This document shows, piece after piece, positions 1 through 8,900 of a stretch of 64,000 nucleotides of DNA. The stretch is taken from positions 25,668 through 89,667 of the forward strand of contig CAZVSC010000006.1 in the NCBI GenBank assembly GCA_964629325.1. The letters run 5' to 3'. Within the stretch, counting starts at the first letter, position 1. Every line of letters starts with the position of its first letter. This DNA comes from Eutrophocola sp964629325. GTDB lineage: Bacteria; Pseudomonadota; Gammaproteobacteria; Pseudomonadales; Pseudohongiellaceae. The notes beneath the pieces are model-generated. The model saw only the letters and a list, made by a program, of their open reading frames with translations, searched no databases and had not been told where the DNA came from. Made by a program: the position numbers and the translations under genes.

Positions 1-488
1 GTGGTGGGGTAGATCGGCGTGAGCCGGTCATCCAGCGGCTTGTCCCTGCCGCCGAGCAGTTCGTACTCGGGGTGGTACAGCTCGATGCCGCTCTTGCCCC
101 AGCGGCCCTCGCCAAAACAGCGGATGCGCGCACCGTCTTTCAGCGTGTCCTTTTGCGCGGCGCTGAAATGGTAGAAGCGCAGGCTGACGATACCGGTCTT
201 GTCCGCTACCTTCACCAGCAGCGAACGGCGTTTGCCGAAGACCACTGCGCTGCCCATGATATCGCCCTCGATGACGGCTTCCACGCCGTGGCGCACAGCC
301 CTTATTGGCGTGACGCGCGTACGGTCCTGGTAGCGCAAGGGCAGGTGGAAGAGCAGATCGAGGACGGTGTGGATGTGAATGGCGGCGAGTTTTTCAGCGA
401 GCTTGGGTCCGACGCCTTTAAGTTCAGAGACTGCAACTGAGCTCAGGTCGAGGGCGCCGGATGCAGGTTTGGCAGGAGATGGGCTCAT
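1..488 (-). CDS. recG: ATP-dependent DNA helicase RecG, N-terminal part (cut by window edge)
   Basis: RecG remodels stalled replication forks and branch-migrates Holliday junctions. Only the first 162 residues are in the window; the helicase motor lies beyond base 1. The visible part is the wedge/OB-fold region. A helix-hairpin-helix-like LKGVGPKLAEKLA near residue 23 is followed by DLLFHLPLRYQDRT, a hallmark of RecG N-termini, and then by OB-fold strands (LLVKVADKTG, LRFYHFS). The ATG at 488 fits the usual RecG start. In Pseudomonas recG lies a few genes from spoT-rpoZ-gmk, as here. Family identity is secure; nothing can be said about the ATPase motifs. Confidence 0.95.
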   Translation of the reverse strand, partial: MSPSPAKPASGALDLSSVAVSELKGVGPKLAEKLAAIHIHTVLDLLFHLPLRYQDRTRVTPIRAVRHGVEAVIEGDIMGSAVVFGKRRSLLVKVADKTGIVSLRFYHFSAAQKDTLKDGARIRCFGEGRWGKSGIELYHPEYELLGGRDKPLDDRLTPIYPT

Positions 489-626
489 GACCGCATTTTA
501 GGTGCAATTCCCGGCGCCTGCTAGAAAGGATACAGGGTAAGCGGTTCAGGTAAAGCACTCAGAAAAACGACAAGGGAAAAAGTAAAAAGGGCGGGTGGTT
601 CAGGTAAGACTAAATGAAACGGGAAA

Positions 627-663
627 AGAGCGGGCGGCTCCGGTTTGACCAGAGCTGTCCGCC
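627..663 (-). terminator. Possible terminator after the PQQ dehydrogenase
   Basis: Read on the minus strand, GGCGG and GCTC pair with GAGC and CGCC around a short loop, about 30 nt past the dehydrogenase stop, followed by a CTCTTTTCCC stretch. The stem is interrupted and the T-run is weak, so this is a moderate call. Confidence 0.4.
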
Positions 664-691
664 TTGTATCCCTGCTTCCCTGTATCGGCTC

Positions 692-2767
692 TTATTGCGC
701 CAGGATTTCGTCCAGCACATACCCCGCCACGTCGTGCAACTGCTCCGGCGTGTAGGCGAAGCCGAATGCAGGCATGGTGTTCCGGCCATAGTTGGCGATG
801 GTCATGATGTCGGAAGCGGTGAGCGTCTTGCCCTGCAGCTCGACCCCGGCCTCGCCGCCTTCGCCGTTGGGGCCGTGGCAGGCGGCGCACAAACCCTGGT
901 AGATGGTGCGGCCACCAGCGACGTCGGGAGTATGCCCTGCCGGCGGGGTGATCGGGTCGATGTCCATGGGCGCGGCTGCCGCGGCAATGCCGCCTCCGGC
1001 CTGGGCCGGGGCCACTTCCTGCTCGATGTCGCCTTCCAGTGAGAACAGCCACACGCTGTCGCCGTGCTTGCCGCCGGCATAGATGGTGCCGGCGGAAATG
1101 ATGGCGATGTACTGGGTGCCTTCATGCATGAACGTGGCGGCGGTGCCGTTGACGCCGGCGTCGGTCTGGTATTCCCAGAGCTTCTCGCCGTTGTCCTTGT
1201 CCATGGCGGTGACGCGGCCGTCGGTGCGGCCGTGAATGACCAGGCCGCCGGCGGTGACCACGGAGCCGGACGAGCAGCCGCCGGTCCATTGCTGGCGCCA
1301 GGCGATGGTGTTGGTGGTCACGTCCATGGCGGCGAAGATGCCGCGTGACGGCACGTTCGGCATGCGGAAGCCGCCGCCGAGCCAGCTGGCATCAAAGGTG
1401 GGCGCGGAGTTTTCCGCTTCCTGCGCGGCGCCGCCGATGCGGTCGTTGGCGCAGATATAGATCCAGCCGTTTTCACGGTCGTAGGCCTTCGGCGGCCAGT
1501 TCACGCCGGCCAGCGGTTTGTACAGCACGGGATCGGTATCGAACGGCGTGAAGGTCTTGCCCTCGTTGACCAGGGTCCAGCCTTCCGGCGCGACATCGAT
1601 GAAATGCGGAATGAAATCCTCGCCGACGGGGATGGGCTGTGTGGGTGAGGTCTTCTGGCTTTCCATCTGCGGTACCGGTGTTTCCACGATGCCGACCAGC
1701 GGCTCGCCGGTGATGCGGTCGAGGATATAGAGGTAGCCGGACTTGCTCGCCTCGGCCAGGCCCTTGCGCATGACGCCGTCCTTTTCCACGTCGAACAGCA
1801 CGACGGGGCTGGGTGAGTCGTAGTCCCAGATGTCGTGGTGGACCTGCTGGAAATGCCAGCGGTACTCGCCGGTGGCGACATCGAGCGCGACGATGGAGAC
1901 GGTGAACAGATTGTCGCCTTCACGCTGGTTGCCGTTGAGGTCGGGGCCGGCGTTGCCGGTGGAGAAATAGAGCAGGCCGAGTTCGGGGTCGAGCGCCGGC
2001 GTCTGCCAGATGGGCGCGCCGCCGGTGCGCCAGGCGTCGTTGTCCTGCGGCCAGGTGTCATGGCCGAATTCACCCGGGCCGGGAATGGTATAGAAGGTCC
2101 ACAGCAGGGAGCCGTCGGTGGCGTCATACGCCTTGATGCGGCCGCGAATGGCGCGCTCGCCGCCGGCGAAACCGGTGATGACCATGCCGTTGTAGTACAG
2201 CGGCGCCGAAGTGATGGCGAAACCGCCGAAGGGGTCTTCCGCCTGGATCTCCCAGTTCACCTCCCCGGTGGCCTGGTCCAGCGCCACCAGTTTGGCGTCG
2301 AGCTGGCCGACGAAGATCTGGCCGTCGCCCATGCCGATGCCGCGGCTGACCCAGCCGCAACAGACGTTGACGCGCGCGGGGTCGAGGTTGGCCTGGTAGG
2401 TCCACAGGAATTCGCCGGTGTCGACATCGATGGCGAAGACATCGTTCTCGCCGGTGCCCACGAACAGGGTGCCGTTATAGAAGAGGGGCTCGCCCTGGCC
2501 GCTGTGATTGGGACCGGCGCCGGAGCCGTTCATGTGTACGCGCCACTCCGCCTTCAAGTTGCCCACGTTGTCCTTGTTGATCTGCGTCAGCGGCGAATAG
2601 CGCTGGTTGCCCAGGTTGCCGCCGTTGGTGTACCAGCCCACGGTCGGGGGCGCGGCCAGTTCGTCGGCGGAAAATGCCGGGGAGCGCTCGGGCTGGGCGG
2701 TGAGGGAGATAGGCGCCAGGGCCAGCAGGATCAGGACAAGGCGGCCGGTCATTCGCGATGGGGTCAT
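692..2767 (-). CDS. PQQ-dependent quinohemoprotein alcohol dehydrogenase
   Basis: Periplasmic quinoprotein, 691 residues from the ATG at 2767. A longer frame upstream lacks a signal peptide, whereas this start gives MTPSRMTG followed by a hydrophobic stretch ending at LTAQ. It has the eight-bladed propeller pattern with repeated W-motifs, and the adjacent Cys pair C136-C137 (NVCCGWVSRG) that PQQ dehydrogenases form next to the cofactor. A C-terminal cytochrome c domain has CAACH at 627-631 and a likely axial Met near 665 (NTMPAFGF). The family oxidises alcohols or related substrates and passes electrons through the heme to the respiratory chain. The substrate cannot be told from sequence. The gene stands alone, with no PQQ synthesis genes nearby. 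Confidence 0.92.
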   Translation of the reverse strand: MTPSRMTGRLVLILLALAPISLTAQPERSPAFSADELAAPPTVGWYTNGGNLGNQRYSPLTQINKDNVGNLKAEWRVHMNGSGAGPNHSGQGEPLFYNGTLFVGTGENDVFAIDVDTGEFLWTYQANLDPARVNVCCGWVSRGIGMGDGQIFVGQLDAKLVALDQATGEVNWEIQAEDPFGGFAITSAPLYYNGMVITGFAGGERAIRGRIKAYDATDGSLLWTFYTIPGPGEFGHDTWPQDNDAWRTGGAPIWQTPALDPELGLLYFSTGNAGPDLNGNQREGDNLFTVSIVALDVATGEYRWHFQQVHHDIWDYDSPSPVVLFDVEKDGVMRKGLAEASKSGYLYILDRITGEPLVGIVETPVPQMESQKTSPTQPIPVGEDFIPHFIDVAPEGWTLVNEGKTFTPFDTDPVLYKPLAGVNWPPKAYDRENGWIYICANDRIGGAAQEAENSAPTFDASWLGGGFRMPNVPSRGIFAAMDVTTNTIAWRQQWTGGCSSGSVVTAGGLVIHGRTDGRVTAMDKDNGEKLWEYQTDAGVNGTAATFMHEGTQYIAIISAGTIYAGGKHGDSVWLFSLEGDIEQEVAPAQAGGGIAAAAAPMDIDPITPPAGHTPDVAGGRTIYQGLCAACHGPNGEGGEAGVELQGKTLTASDIMTIANYGRNTMPAFGFAYTPEQLHDVAGYVLDEILAQ

Positions 2768-3063
2768 GGTGTTCTCCGGATCTCGGGTTGTTCTTATTCT
2801 CGGACAGGCCATATTACAGGCTTGCCCAATGGGGGAAAAGCACGCATATTGCCCCCTGTTAAGCCGGATTCCGCGGGCCACAGGCGCCCGAATCCGGATT
2901 TTTGCCCGACAATGGCCGTGCGGAGAATGGCGACAGGTTCTACAATACCTGAGACACCCGAACTTACTGCTGCAGGGATGAAAACTCATGCAGGAAACAA
3001 GCAAGCCAACCACTGCAGGCCACGGCTTTCCGGGTCGGCCGGGATGCAAGGAATAAACGGGCC

Positions 3064-5289
3064 ATGACCCAGAACTACCAGATCCTCGTTGTCGATGATG
3101 ATCCCGACTGGCTCGGCACCAGCCGGCTGGAACTGGAAAAGGCAGGTTACGCGGTGGTCACCGCTGGCAGCGGGGAAGCTGCCATCGAGGCCCTCAAGCA
3201 GGGCGGTTTCGACCTGGTGCTGCTGGACATCACCATGCCTGGTGTCGACGGCTACCAGGTCATGGAATACATCAACGACAACAATATCCGTATCGCTATG
3301 GTCGTGCACAGCACGACAACGGATTTTGACCATGTCACCCGGGCTTTTCATCTCGGCGCCTTCGATTATGTGAGGAAGCCGGTCGCTTTCGACAAACTCC
3401 GGCATGTCCTGAACAACGCCCTGCGCAAGCAGGAGCTGGAAAAAAGCCTCTACTCCCTGCGCAAGCAGCTGGAGCGGTCAGAACGCCTGCACCGGTTCAT
3501 GATCGAAAGCTCTCCGGACATCATTTTCATCGTCGACAGGAAAGGCAATTTCGCCTTCGTCAACGATCGCGCCCAGGACCTGCTCAACTATAAAAAGGAT
3601 GAGCTTATCGGCGCCCATTACTCCACCATCGTCGACCCGGAGTACATCGATCGCGCCTCACATTGTTTCAACGAGAGGCGCTCCGGGCCGCGCGCAACCC
3701 GGGATGCGGAAATCTGGCTCATGTGCAAACCGGGCAGCCACCCCGGCTGGATCCGCAACCGTATCGCCATCGAGCTGAATTCCCTCGGGGTGTATGAAAA
3801 TGAAACCCGCGATGAAAACGGTGTCGTGCACAAGGGCGAATACTCGGGCACGTACGTAGTCGCCAGGGACATCACGGAGCGGCTGGCTTCGGAAAAGCTC
3901 ATTCACTTCCAGGCCTACCACGACCTGCTCACCGGCCTGCCCAACCGCGCCCTGTTCCAGGATCGCCTGTCCAATACCATCAGCAACGCACGGCGCGAGG
4001 ATGACAAGCTGGCGGTGCTGTTTATCGACCTCGACCGCTTCAAGGTGGTCAATGACACACTGGGGCACACCGTCGGCGACGAACTGCTCAAGCAGGTCGG
4101 CAACCGGCTCAAGGCCCACTTGCGTGAAGGCGATACCGTGGCACGCCTTGGCGGTGATGAATTCATCATCCTGCTGCCGCACGTGGACTCTCCGGACATC
4201 GCCGACCTCGTTGCCAGGAAACTGGTGGTAACCATCAAGAAGCCGTTCAACGTTGAGGGTCATGAAATTTTCGTTTCCGGCAGCATCGGCATCGCGGTGT
4301 ATCCCGAAGATGGGCAGACATCCGATGAACTCATCAAGAATTCCGACACGGCCATGTACTTCACCAAGGAGCAGGGCAAGAACAGTTACAAACGCTATAA
4401 CCCCGACATGAGCGTCAAGCACAGCCGCATGCTCAACATGGAAGCGGATATCCGCCGCGGCCTGAAGGAAAACCAGTTCGAGGTCTTCTACCAGCCGCAG
4501 GTCAGCGCGCTCAACGGCGATATCATCGGCGTGGAAGCGCTGCTGCGCTGGAACCATCCCACGCGTGGGCTGCTGTCCCCGGCAGCCTTCATGGCGGTCG
4601 CGGAGGAGTGCGGCATCATCGTGGACCTGGGCGACTGGGTGCTGGACACTGCCATCAGCGACATCAAGAACTGGCTCGATGCCGGTCTTGAGGTGGGCAA
4701 GCTGGCCATCAATTTTTCCAACAAGCAGATCGAGCAGATCGATTTCGTCGACAAGATCGTCAGGGCGCTGAAAAAGCATGATTTTCCAGGCAACAGGCTG
4801 GAAGTGGAAATCACTGAAAGCATGCTGATGCACAACATCGACCAGACCGTGGCGAAACTCGATGAACTGCACAAGGTTGGGGTGTATGTCGCCATCGATG
4901 ATTTCGGTACGGGATACTCGTCACTCAGCCTGCTGCAGAAATTGCCTATCCATCGCCTCAAGATCGACCGCAGCTTCATTCACGACATGGAAGAGGATTC
5001 CGAGATGTCCATCATCGAGGCCATTGCCCATATGGCCAAGGGGCTGAAGCTGGAGATGGTTGCCGAGGGGGTGGAAGAGGATTTCCAGCTGCGCTACCTG
5101 CGCAAGCTCAATTGCCCGGTCATCCAGGGCAATATCTACAGCAAGGCGGTGCCGCTCGGGGAAGCCAGGCAGCTCGTCGCCGATGCGCTGGCCATCAGCA
5201 AGGCCGATCGCAAAACCGGCAAGGGCGGCAGTAAAAAGGGCGGCGTCAAGGTTCGCGGAAAAGGCCCGCTGAAAGTCACGGCAGATTAG
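3064..5289 (+). CDS. Response regulator with PAS, GGDEF and EAL domains (c-di-GMP turnover)
   Basis: Cytoplasmic 741-residue signalling protein. An N-terminal receiver domain (1-120) has acidic D11/D12, phosphoacceptor D55 (LVLLD) and the conserved K-P pair (RKPVAF). Next come a short coiled segment, a PAS domain (about 140-275), and a GGDEF domain with intact GGDEF at 363-367 preceded by an RxxD inhibitory site at 354-357. An EAL domain follows, with E491-A492-L493, DDFGTGYSS and QGNIYSKA. Both synthase and phosphodiesterase signatures are complete, so it could make or degrade c-di-GMP. The C-terminus is a Lys/Gly-rich tail. No partner histidine kinase is adjacent. It is divergent from the PQQ gene and converges on spoT. 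Confidence 0.95.
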   Translation: MTQNYQILVVDDDPDWLGTSRLELEKAGYAVVTAGSGEAAIEALKQGGFDLVLLDITMPGVDGYQVMEYINDNNIRIAMVVHSTTTDFDHVTRAFHLGAFDYVRKPVAFDKLRHVLNNALRKQELEKSLYSLRKQLERSERLHRFMIESSPDIIFIVDRKGNFAFVNDRAQDLLNYKKDELIGAHYSTIVDPEYIDRASHCFNERRSGPRATRDAEIWLMCKPGSHPGWIRNRIAIELNSLGVYENETRDENGVVHKGEYSGTYVVARDITERLASEKLIHFQAYHDLLTGLPNRALFQDRLSNTISNARREDDKLAVLFIDLDRFKVVNDTLGHTVGDELLKQVGNRLKAHLREGDTVARLGGDEFIILLPHVDSPDIADLVARKLVVTIKKPFNVEGHEIFVSGSIGIAVYPEDGQTSDELIKNSDTAMYFTKEQGKNSYKRYNPDMSVKHSRMLNMEADIRRGLKENQFEVFYQPQVSALNGDIIGVEALLRWNHPTRGLLSPAAFMAVAEECGIIVDLGDWVLDTAISDIKNWLDAGLEVGKLAINFSNKQIEQIDFVDKIVRALKKHDFPGNRLEVEITESMLMHNIDQTVAKLDELHKVGVYVAIDDFGTGYSSLSLLQKLPIHRLKIDRSFIHDMEEDSEMSIIEAIAHMAKGLKLEMVAEGVEEDFQLRYLRKLNCPVIQGNIYSKAVPLGEARQLVADALAISKADRKTGKGGSKKGGVKVRGKGPLKVTAD

Positions 5290-5312
5290 GCGGGCTGTTA
5301 ACCGGTCCTGGC

Positions 5313-7424
5313 CTAGTTCTTCACGCGTGTCACCTTCGACACGGATTTGAGCATCCTGACCTTTTTCATCACGCTTGCCAGGTGTATGCGGTTGCGCACG
5401 CTCAGTGTCAGGTTGACGATGCTGAAGCGGGCATCTCGGTCCGAAGTGCCGATCTTCTCGATATTGCCTTCGGCTGAACTGATGGCGTTGGCCAGCGTGG
5501 CGATGATACCCCGCTGGTGTTCCAGCTCGACGCGCAGCTCCACCGTGAACTCGCCGCCCACGCTCGGGTCCCAGCGCAGGTTGATGTATTTCTTCGGGTC
5601 GTTGCGAATCTCGGCGACGTTGTTGCAGGTTTCCCGGTGCACGATCATGCCGCGGCCGGCACTGACAAAACCGACGATGGGATCGCCCGGAATGGGATGG
5701 CAGCACTTGGCGAAGTTCATCAGCATGCCTTCGGCGCCGCGAATGGCCATGGAGGAGTCGTCCTGGTTGGCAGGCAGTTCCTCGCCGTTTTCGTTGGGGA
5801 TCAGTCGGCGCGCGACGATGTAGGCCATGCGGTTGCCGAGGCCGATGTCTTCGAGCAGGTCATCCAGGACTTCGAAGTCCGTTTGCTCGAGCAGGCCGCC
5901 GATCTTGTCCTTGGATATATTCGACAGGTGATAGCCGAAGCTGGACAGGGTTTTGTTGAGCAGGCGCCGGCCGAGAGCGATGGCTTCCGAGCGGCGCTGG
6001 TTCTTCAGGAAGTGGCGGATATTGCTGCGCGCCTTGCCGGAGACGACAAAGCCCAGCCAGGCCGGGTTGGGCTGGTTGCCCGAAGCGATGATTTCAACGG
6101 TCTGGCCGCTCATCAGGCGTTCGCTCAGCGGCGCCAGGCGCTTGTTGATGCGGCAGGCGACGCAGGAATTGCCGACGTCGGTGTGCACGGCATAGGCAAA
6201 GTCCACCGGTGTGGATCCGGCGGGCAGCTCCAGGATCGCGCCCTTGGGAGTAAACACGTAGATCTCGTCAGGGAACAGGTCGGTCTTCACGTGCTCGATG
6301 AATTCCAGGGAGTTGCCCGCATGCTTCTGCATTTCCAGCAGGTCCTGCACCCACTGGCGCGCGCGAATGTGGCTCTGGTTCGGGGTGTCATCGGAAGACT
6401 TGTACAGCCAGTGTGCGGCGATGCCGTTGCCGGCCATCTGGTCCATCTCTTCCGTGCGGATCTGGATTTCGATGGGCACGCCGTGCATGCCGAACAGCGT
6501 GGTATGCAGTGACTGGTAGCCGTTCACCTTGGGAATGGCTATGTAGTCCTTGAACTTGCCCGGTACCGGTTTGTACAGGCTGTGCACGGCGCCGAGGATG
6601 CGATAGCAGGTATCGACCTCGTCGGTAACGATGCGGAAGGCGAACACGTCGGTGATTTCCCGGAACGAGCGGCGCTTGTCACGCATTTTCCGGTAGATGC
6701 TGTACAGGTGCTTCTCGCGGCCGATCACGCGTCCGGGCAGGCCTTCACGCTTCAGGCAGGCTTCCAGCGCGGTTTGCACCTGTGAAACCAGTTCCTTGCG
6801 GTAGCCGCTGACGTTCCTGACTGCGGCGTCGATACGTGGGGCGCGCAGCGGATACAGTGTCTTGAAGCCGCGCTCCTCGAATTCCAGGCGGATATTGTGC
6901 ATTCCCAGGCGATTGGCAATGGGGGCGTAGATTTCCAGAGTCTCCCTGGCGATACGTTTTTGCTTGTCGGGGCTGAGAACTTCCAGGGTGCGCATGTTGT
7001 GCATGCGGTCGGCGATCTTGACCAGGATGACGCGAATGTCCTTGGCCATGGCCAGGGCCATCTTCTGGAAATTCTCTGCCTGCGCTTCGGCGCGGGTTGA
7101 AAACTCGATCTGGCTCAGCTTGCTGACGCCATCGACCAGGTTTGCCACGGTTTCACCGAACTGGCTCTGAATGGCCTCCCTGGTGATGCCGGTGTCCTCG
7201 ATGACGTCATGCAGCATGGCGGCGATCAGGCTCTGGTGGTCCATGTGCATTTCACGCAGGATTTCCGCGACGGCCAGCGGATGGGTCACGTAGTCCTCGC
7301 CGGTGCGGCGGTACTGACCGTCGTGGGCCTGCTCGGCATAAAAGTAGGCACGCTTTACCAGGTCCACCTGGGCGGCGCCCATGTAGCTGTTCAGGTCCTT
7401 GGTGAAGTGTTCGATTGTCATCAT
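5313..7424 (-). CDS. spoT: Bifunctional (p)ppGpp synthetase/hydrolase SpoT
   Basis: Stringent-response enzyme, 703 residues, the normal SpoT/Rel length. The N-terminal HD hydrolase domain has H72-D73 (MLHDVIEDTG) and KIADRMHNMRT. The RelA/SpoT synthetase domain follows, with YRKMRDKRRSF and IEIQIRTEEMD, then a TGS domain (VFTPKGAILELPAGST) and a C-terminal ACT domain (ELRVELEHQRGIIATLAN). Placement directly upstream of or co-transcribed with rpoZ and gmk is the classical gammaproteobacterial gmk-rpoZ-spoT order. Two adjacent Met codons open the frame, so the start could be one codon later. The REC-GGDEF-EAL gene ends 23 bp away in the opposite direction. Confidence 0.97.
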   Translation of the reverse strand: MMTIEHFTKDLNSYMGAAQVDLVKRAYFYAEQAHDGQYRRTGEDYVTHPLAVAEILREMHMDHQSLIAAMLHDVIEDTGITREAIQSQFGETVANLVDGVSKLSQIEFSTRAEAQAENFQKMALAMAKDIRVILVKIADRMHNMRTLEVLSPDKQKRIARETLEIYAPIANRLGMHNIRLEFEERGFKTLYPLRAPRIDAAVRNVSGYRKELVSQVQTALEACLKREGLPGRVIGREKHLYSIYRKMRDKRRSFREITDVFAFRIVTDEVDTCYRILGAVHSLYKPVPGKFKDYIAIPKVNGYQSLHTTLFGMHGVPIEIQIRTEEMDQMAGNGIAAHWLYKSSDDTPNQSHIRARQWVQDLLEMQKHAGNSLEFIEHVKTDLFPDEIYVFTPKGAILELPAGSTPVDFAYAVHTDVGNSCVACRINKRLAPLSERLMSGQTVEIIASGNQPNPAWLGFVVSGKARSNIRHFLKNQRRSEAIALGRRLLNKTLSSFGYHLSNISKDKIGGLLEQTDFEVLDDLLEDIGLGNRMAYIVARRLIPNENGEELPANQDDSSMAIRGAEGMLMNFAKCCHPIPGDPIVGFVSAGRGMIVHRETCNNVAEIRNDPKKYINLRWDPSVGGEFTVELRVELEHQRGIIATLANAISSAEGNIEKIGTSDRDARFSIVNLTLSVRNRIHLASVMKKVRMLKSVSKVTRVKN

Positions 7425-7547
7425 AAGCGGGTGTCATTTTTCAGACAGCGGATAGCTATGATGGGGGCTGGCGGGCAAGAAGACAAGCGGCTGCGTGCAG
7501 GATGGGCGGTATTCCGGGAAAGCCGGCAACACAATTGGGCAACACAA

Positions 7548-7576
7548 ATAAAAAGGGCGACTGAATGTCGCCCTTT
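7548..7576 (-). terminator. Rho-independent terminator after rpoZ
   Basis: A perfect 10-bp stem (bases 7552-7561 pairing with 7567-7576) with a 5-nt loop lies 21 bp past the rpoZ stop and is followed, on the minus strand, by five Ts. This implies that much rpoZ transcription ends before spoT. Confidence 0.85.
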
Positions 7577-7597
7577 CGATATTTGTGCCAGCGGCTG

Positions 7598-7954
7598 TTA
7601 TTCGCTGTCTTCGTCCACGTCCGGCTGCGGCGCCTCGACGGCCTCGTCTTCGGCTTCGGGAATCAGGACCGCGTCCATGGCTTCCTCGATGGAAATGTCG
7701 TGACGCTTCATGGCTTCCATGCCGACCAGGGTGTCTTCCGGCTCTTCTTCGGGGATTTCGGTCAGGATGTTGGAGGTGATGAAACCTTCAGCGATTTCGC
7801 GCAGGGCGAGTACGGTAGGCTTGTCATTGTCTTCGGAGACCATCGGGTCCTTGCCGCCGGTCTGCAACTGGCGGGCGCGCTTGCTGGCGACCATAACCAG
7901 GTCAAAACGGTTACCGACTTTGTCGAGGCAATCTTCAACAGTGATACGGGCCAT
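7598..7954 (-). CDS. rpoZ: RNA polymerase omega subunit
   Basis: Small RNA polymerase subunit that helps fold and stabilise beta-prime. It has 118 residues, longer than the roughly 90 of E. coli because of an acidic tail (EAEDEAVEAPQPDVDEDSE). The N-terminus matches omega: ARITVEDCL, then NRFDLVMVASKRARQL and KPTVLALREIAEG. In this order it sits between gmk and spoT; omega also forms part of the ppGpp site on polymerase, which suits its neighbour. Confidence 0.97.
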   Translation of the reverse strand: MARITVEDCLDKVGNRFDLVMVASKRARQLQTGGKDPMVSEDNDKPTVLALREIAEGFITSNILTEIPEEEPEDTLVGMEAMKRHDISIEEAMDAVLIPEAEDEAVEAPQPDVDEDSE

Positions 7955-8022
7955 AGTTCTACCTATTTATCAGGGATCTGGGGGCATTTCTGCCGAGGGC
8001 GGGCATTATAAGGATAGGGGAT

Positions 8023-8190
8023 GCAGGATACAAGATACAGGATACAGGGGGGTACACTGAAAGGAGCAGGATTGGGGTCGTTATTTGTACCGATGTGGCA
8101 AAGATATAGACGTTGTCGTGCTTGAGAAAGGCCTTTAACCCCGAGGATGACCAGGAAATTCAAAGGATCGCTCCCTGTATCCTGTATCCG
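8023..8190. repeat. Short GGATACAGG-type microrepeats in the gmk-rpoZ spacer
   Basis: Bases 8023-8047 hold three near-copies of an 8-9 bp GGATACA(A/G) unit, and 8174-8190 hold the inverted counterpart (CTGTATCCTGTATCC). Related single units lie at about 524-534 and 664-684. Coding content here is nil. The function is unknown; they look like low-complexity intergenic expansions. Confidence 0.5.
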
Positions 8191-8191
8191 T

Positions 8192-8821
8192 TCAGCCCTG
8201 AACCAGCCGTTTTAACAGATCTGCGTGGACCTCCGTCTGGTGGGCCCAGGACAGGCGGGCGCTGCGGATTACCGCCTTCAGGTCTTCCAGGGCGGTGTCG
8301 AAAACATCGTTGAAAACGATGAAGTCGGCCTGGTTGAAATGGGACATTTCATCAACGGCCGCAGCCATGCGCTTTTCGATGACCTCCGTCCTGTCCTGGC
8401 CGCGCTGGGTCAGGCGTTCGCGCAGGGATTCCAGGGAGGGGGGCAGGATGAAAATACTGACCGCTGCCGGCATCAGGTCCTGAACCTGGCTGGCGCCCTG
8501 CCAGTCGATTTCGAGGATAACGTCCCAGCCGCTGGCCAGCCGTTCCTCCACCCAGTCCCTGGATGTGCCGTAGAGATTGCCAAAGACTTCGGCATGTTCC
8601 AGGAAGGCGTCGGCGGCCTCCATGCGCCTGAACTCGTCGACGGTGATGAAATGGTAGTTGCGCCCGTTTTCCTCGCCGGGGCGTTTTTCCCGCGTCGTAT
8701 GGGAAACGGATACACACAGCCTGTCGCTGACCTCGCCGGGTGATTCAAGCAGTGCGTTGACCAGGCTGGTCTTGCCGGCACCAGAGGGTGCGGAAATGAG
8801 AAACAGGATACCCCGGGACAT
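8192..8821 (-). CDS. gmk: Guanylate kinase
   Basis: Converts GMP and ATP to GDP and ADP in guanine nucleotide synthesis. 209 residues, typical length. It has a P-loop near the N-terminus (SAPSGAGKTSLV), the GMP-binding segment VSHTTREKRPGEENG, the YGTSRDWVEE motif and IDWQGA. It lies immediately upstream of rpoZ in the minus-strand gmk-rpoZ-spoT group and 80 bp downstream of yicC. Confidence 0.98.
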   Translation of the reverse strand: MSRGILFLISAPSGAGKTSLVNALLESPGEVSDRLCVSVSHTTREKRPGEENGRNYHFITVDEFRRMEAADAFLEHAEVFGNLYGTSRDWVEERLASGWDVILEIDWQGASQVQDLMPAAVSIFILPPSLESLRERLTQRGQDRTEVIEKRMAAAVDEMSHFNQADFIVFNDVFDTALEDLKAVIRSARLSWAHQTEVHADLLKRLVQG

Positions 8822-8900
8822 GCTGTTGTTCTTCTTCCTACTTTATATACAAGATATACAAATTCAATGAGGGCGGGGTGACCGCGGCCGCCGGGCTGGG

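Noticed and set aside
1835..3067. A 410-residue open frame on the plus strand
   Set aside because: It is antisense to the PQQ dehydrogenase, which has clear family motifs; the long frame reflects GC-rich codon bias and has low-complexity composition.
3658..4872. A 404-residue open frame on the minus strand
   Set aside because: It lies opposite the GGDEF/EAL gene and shows no domain or plausible start; a GC-driven shadow.
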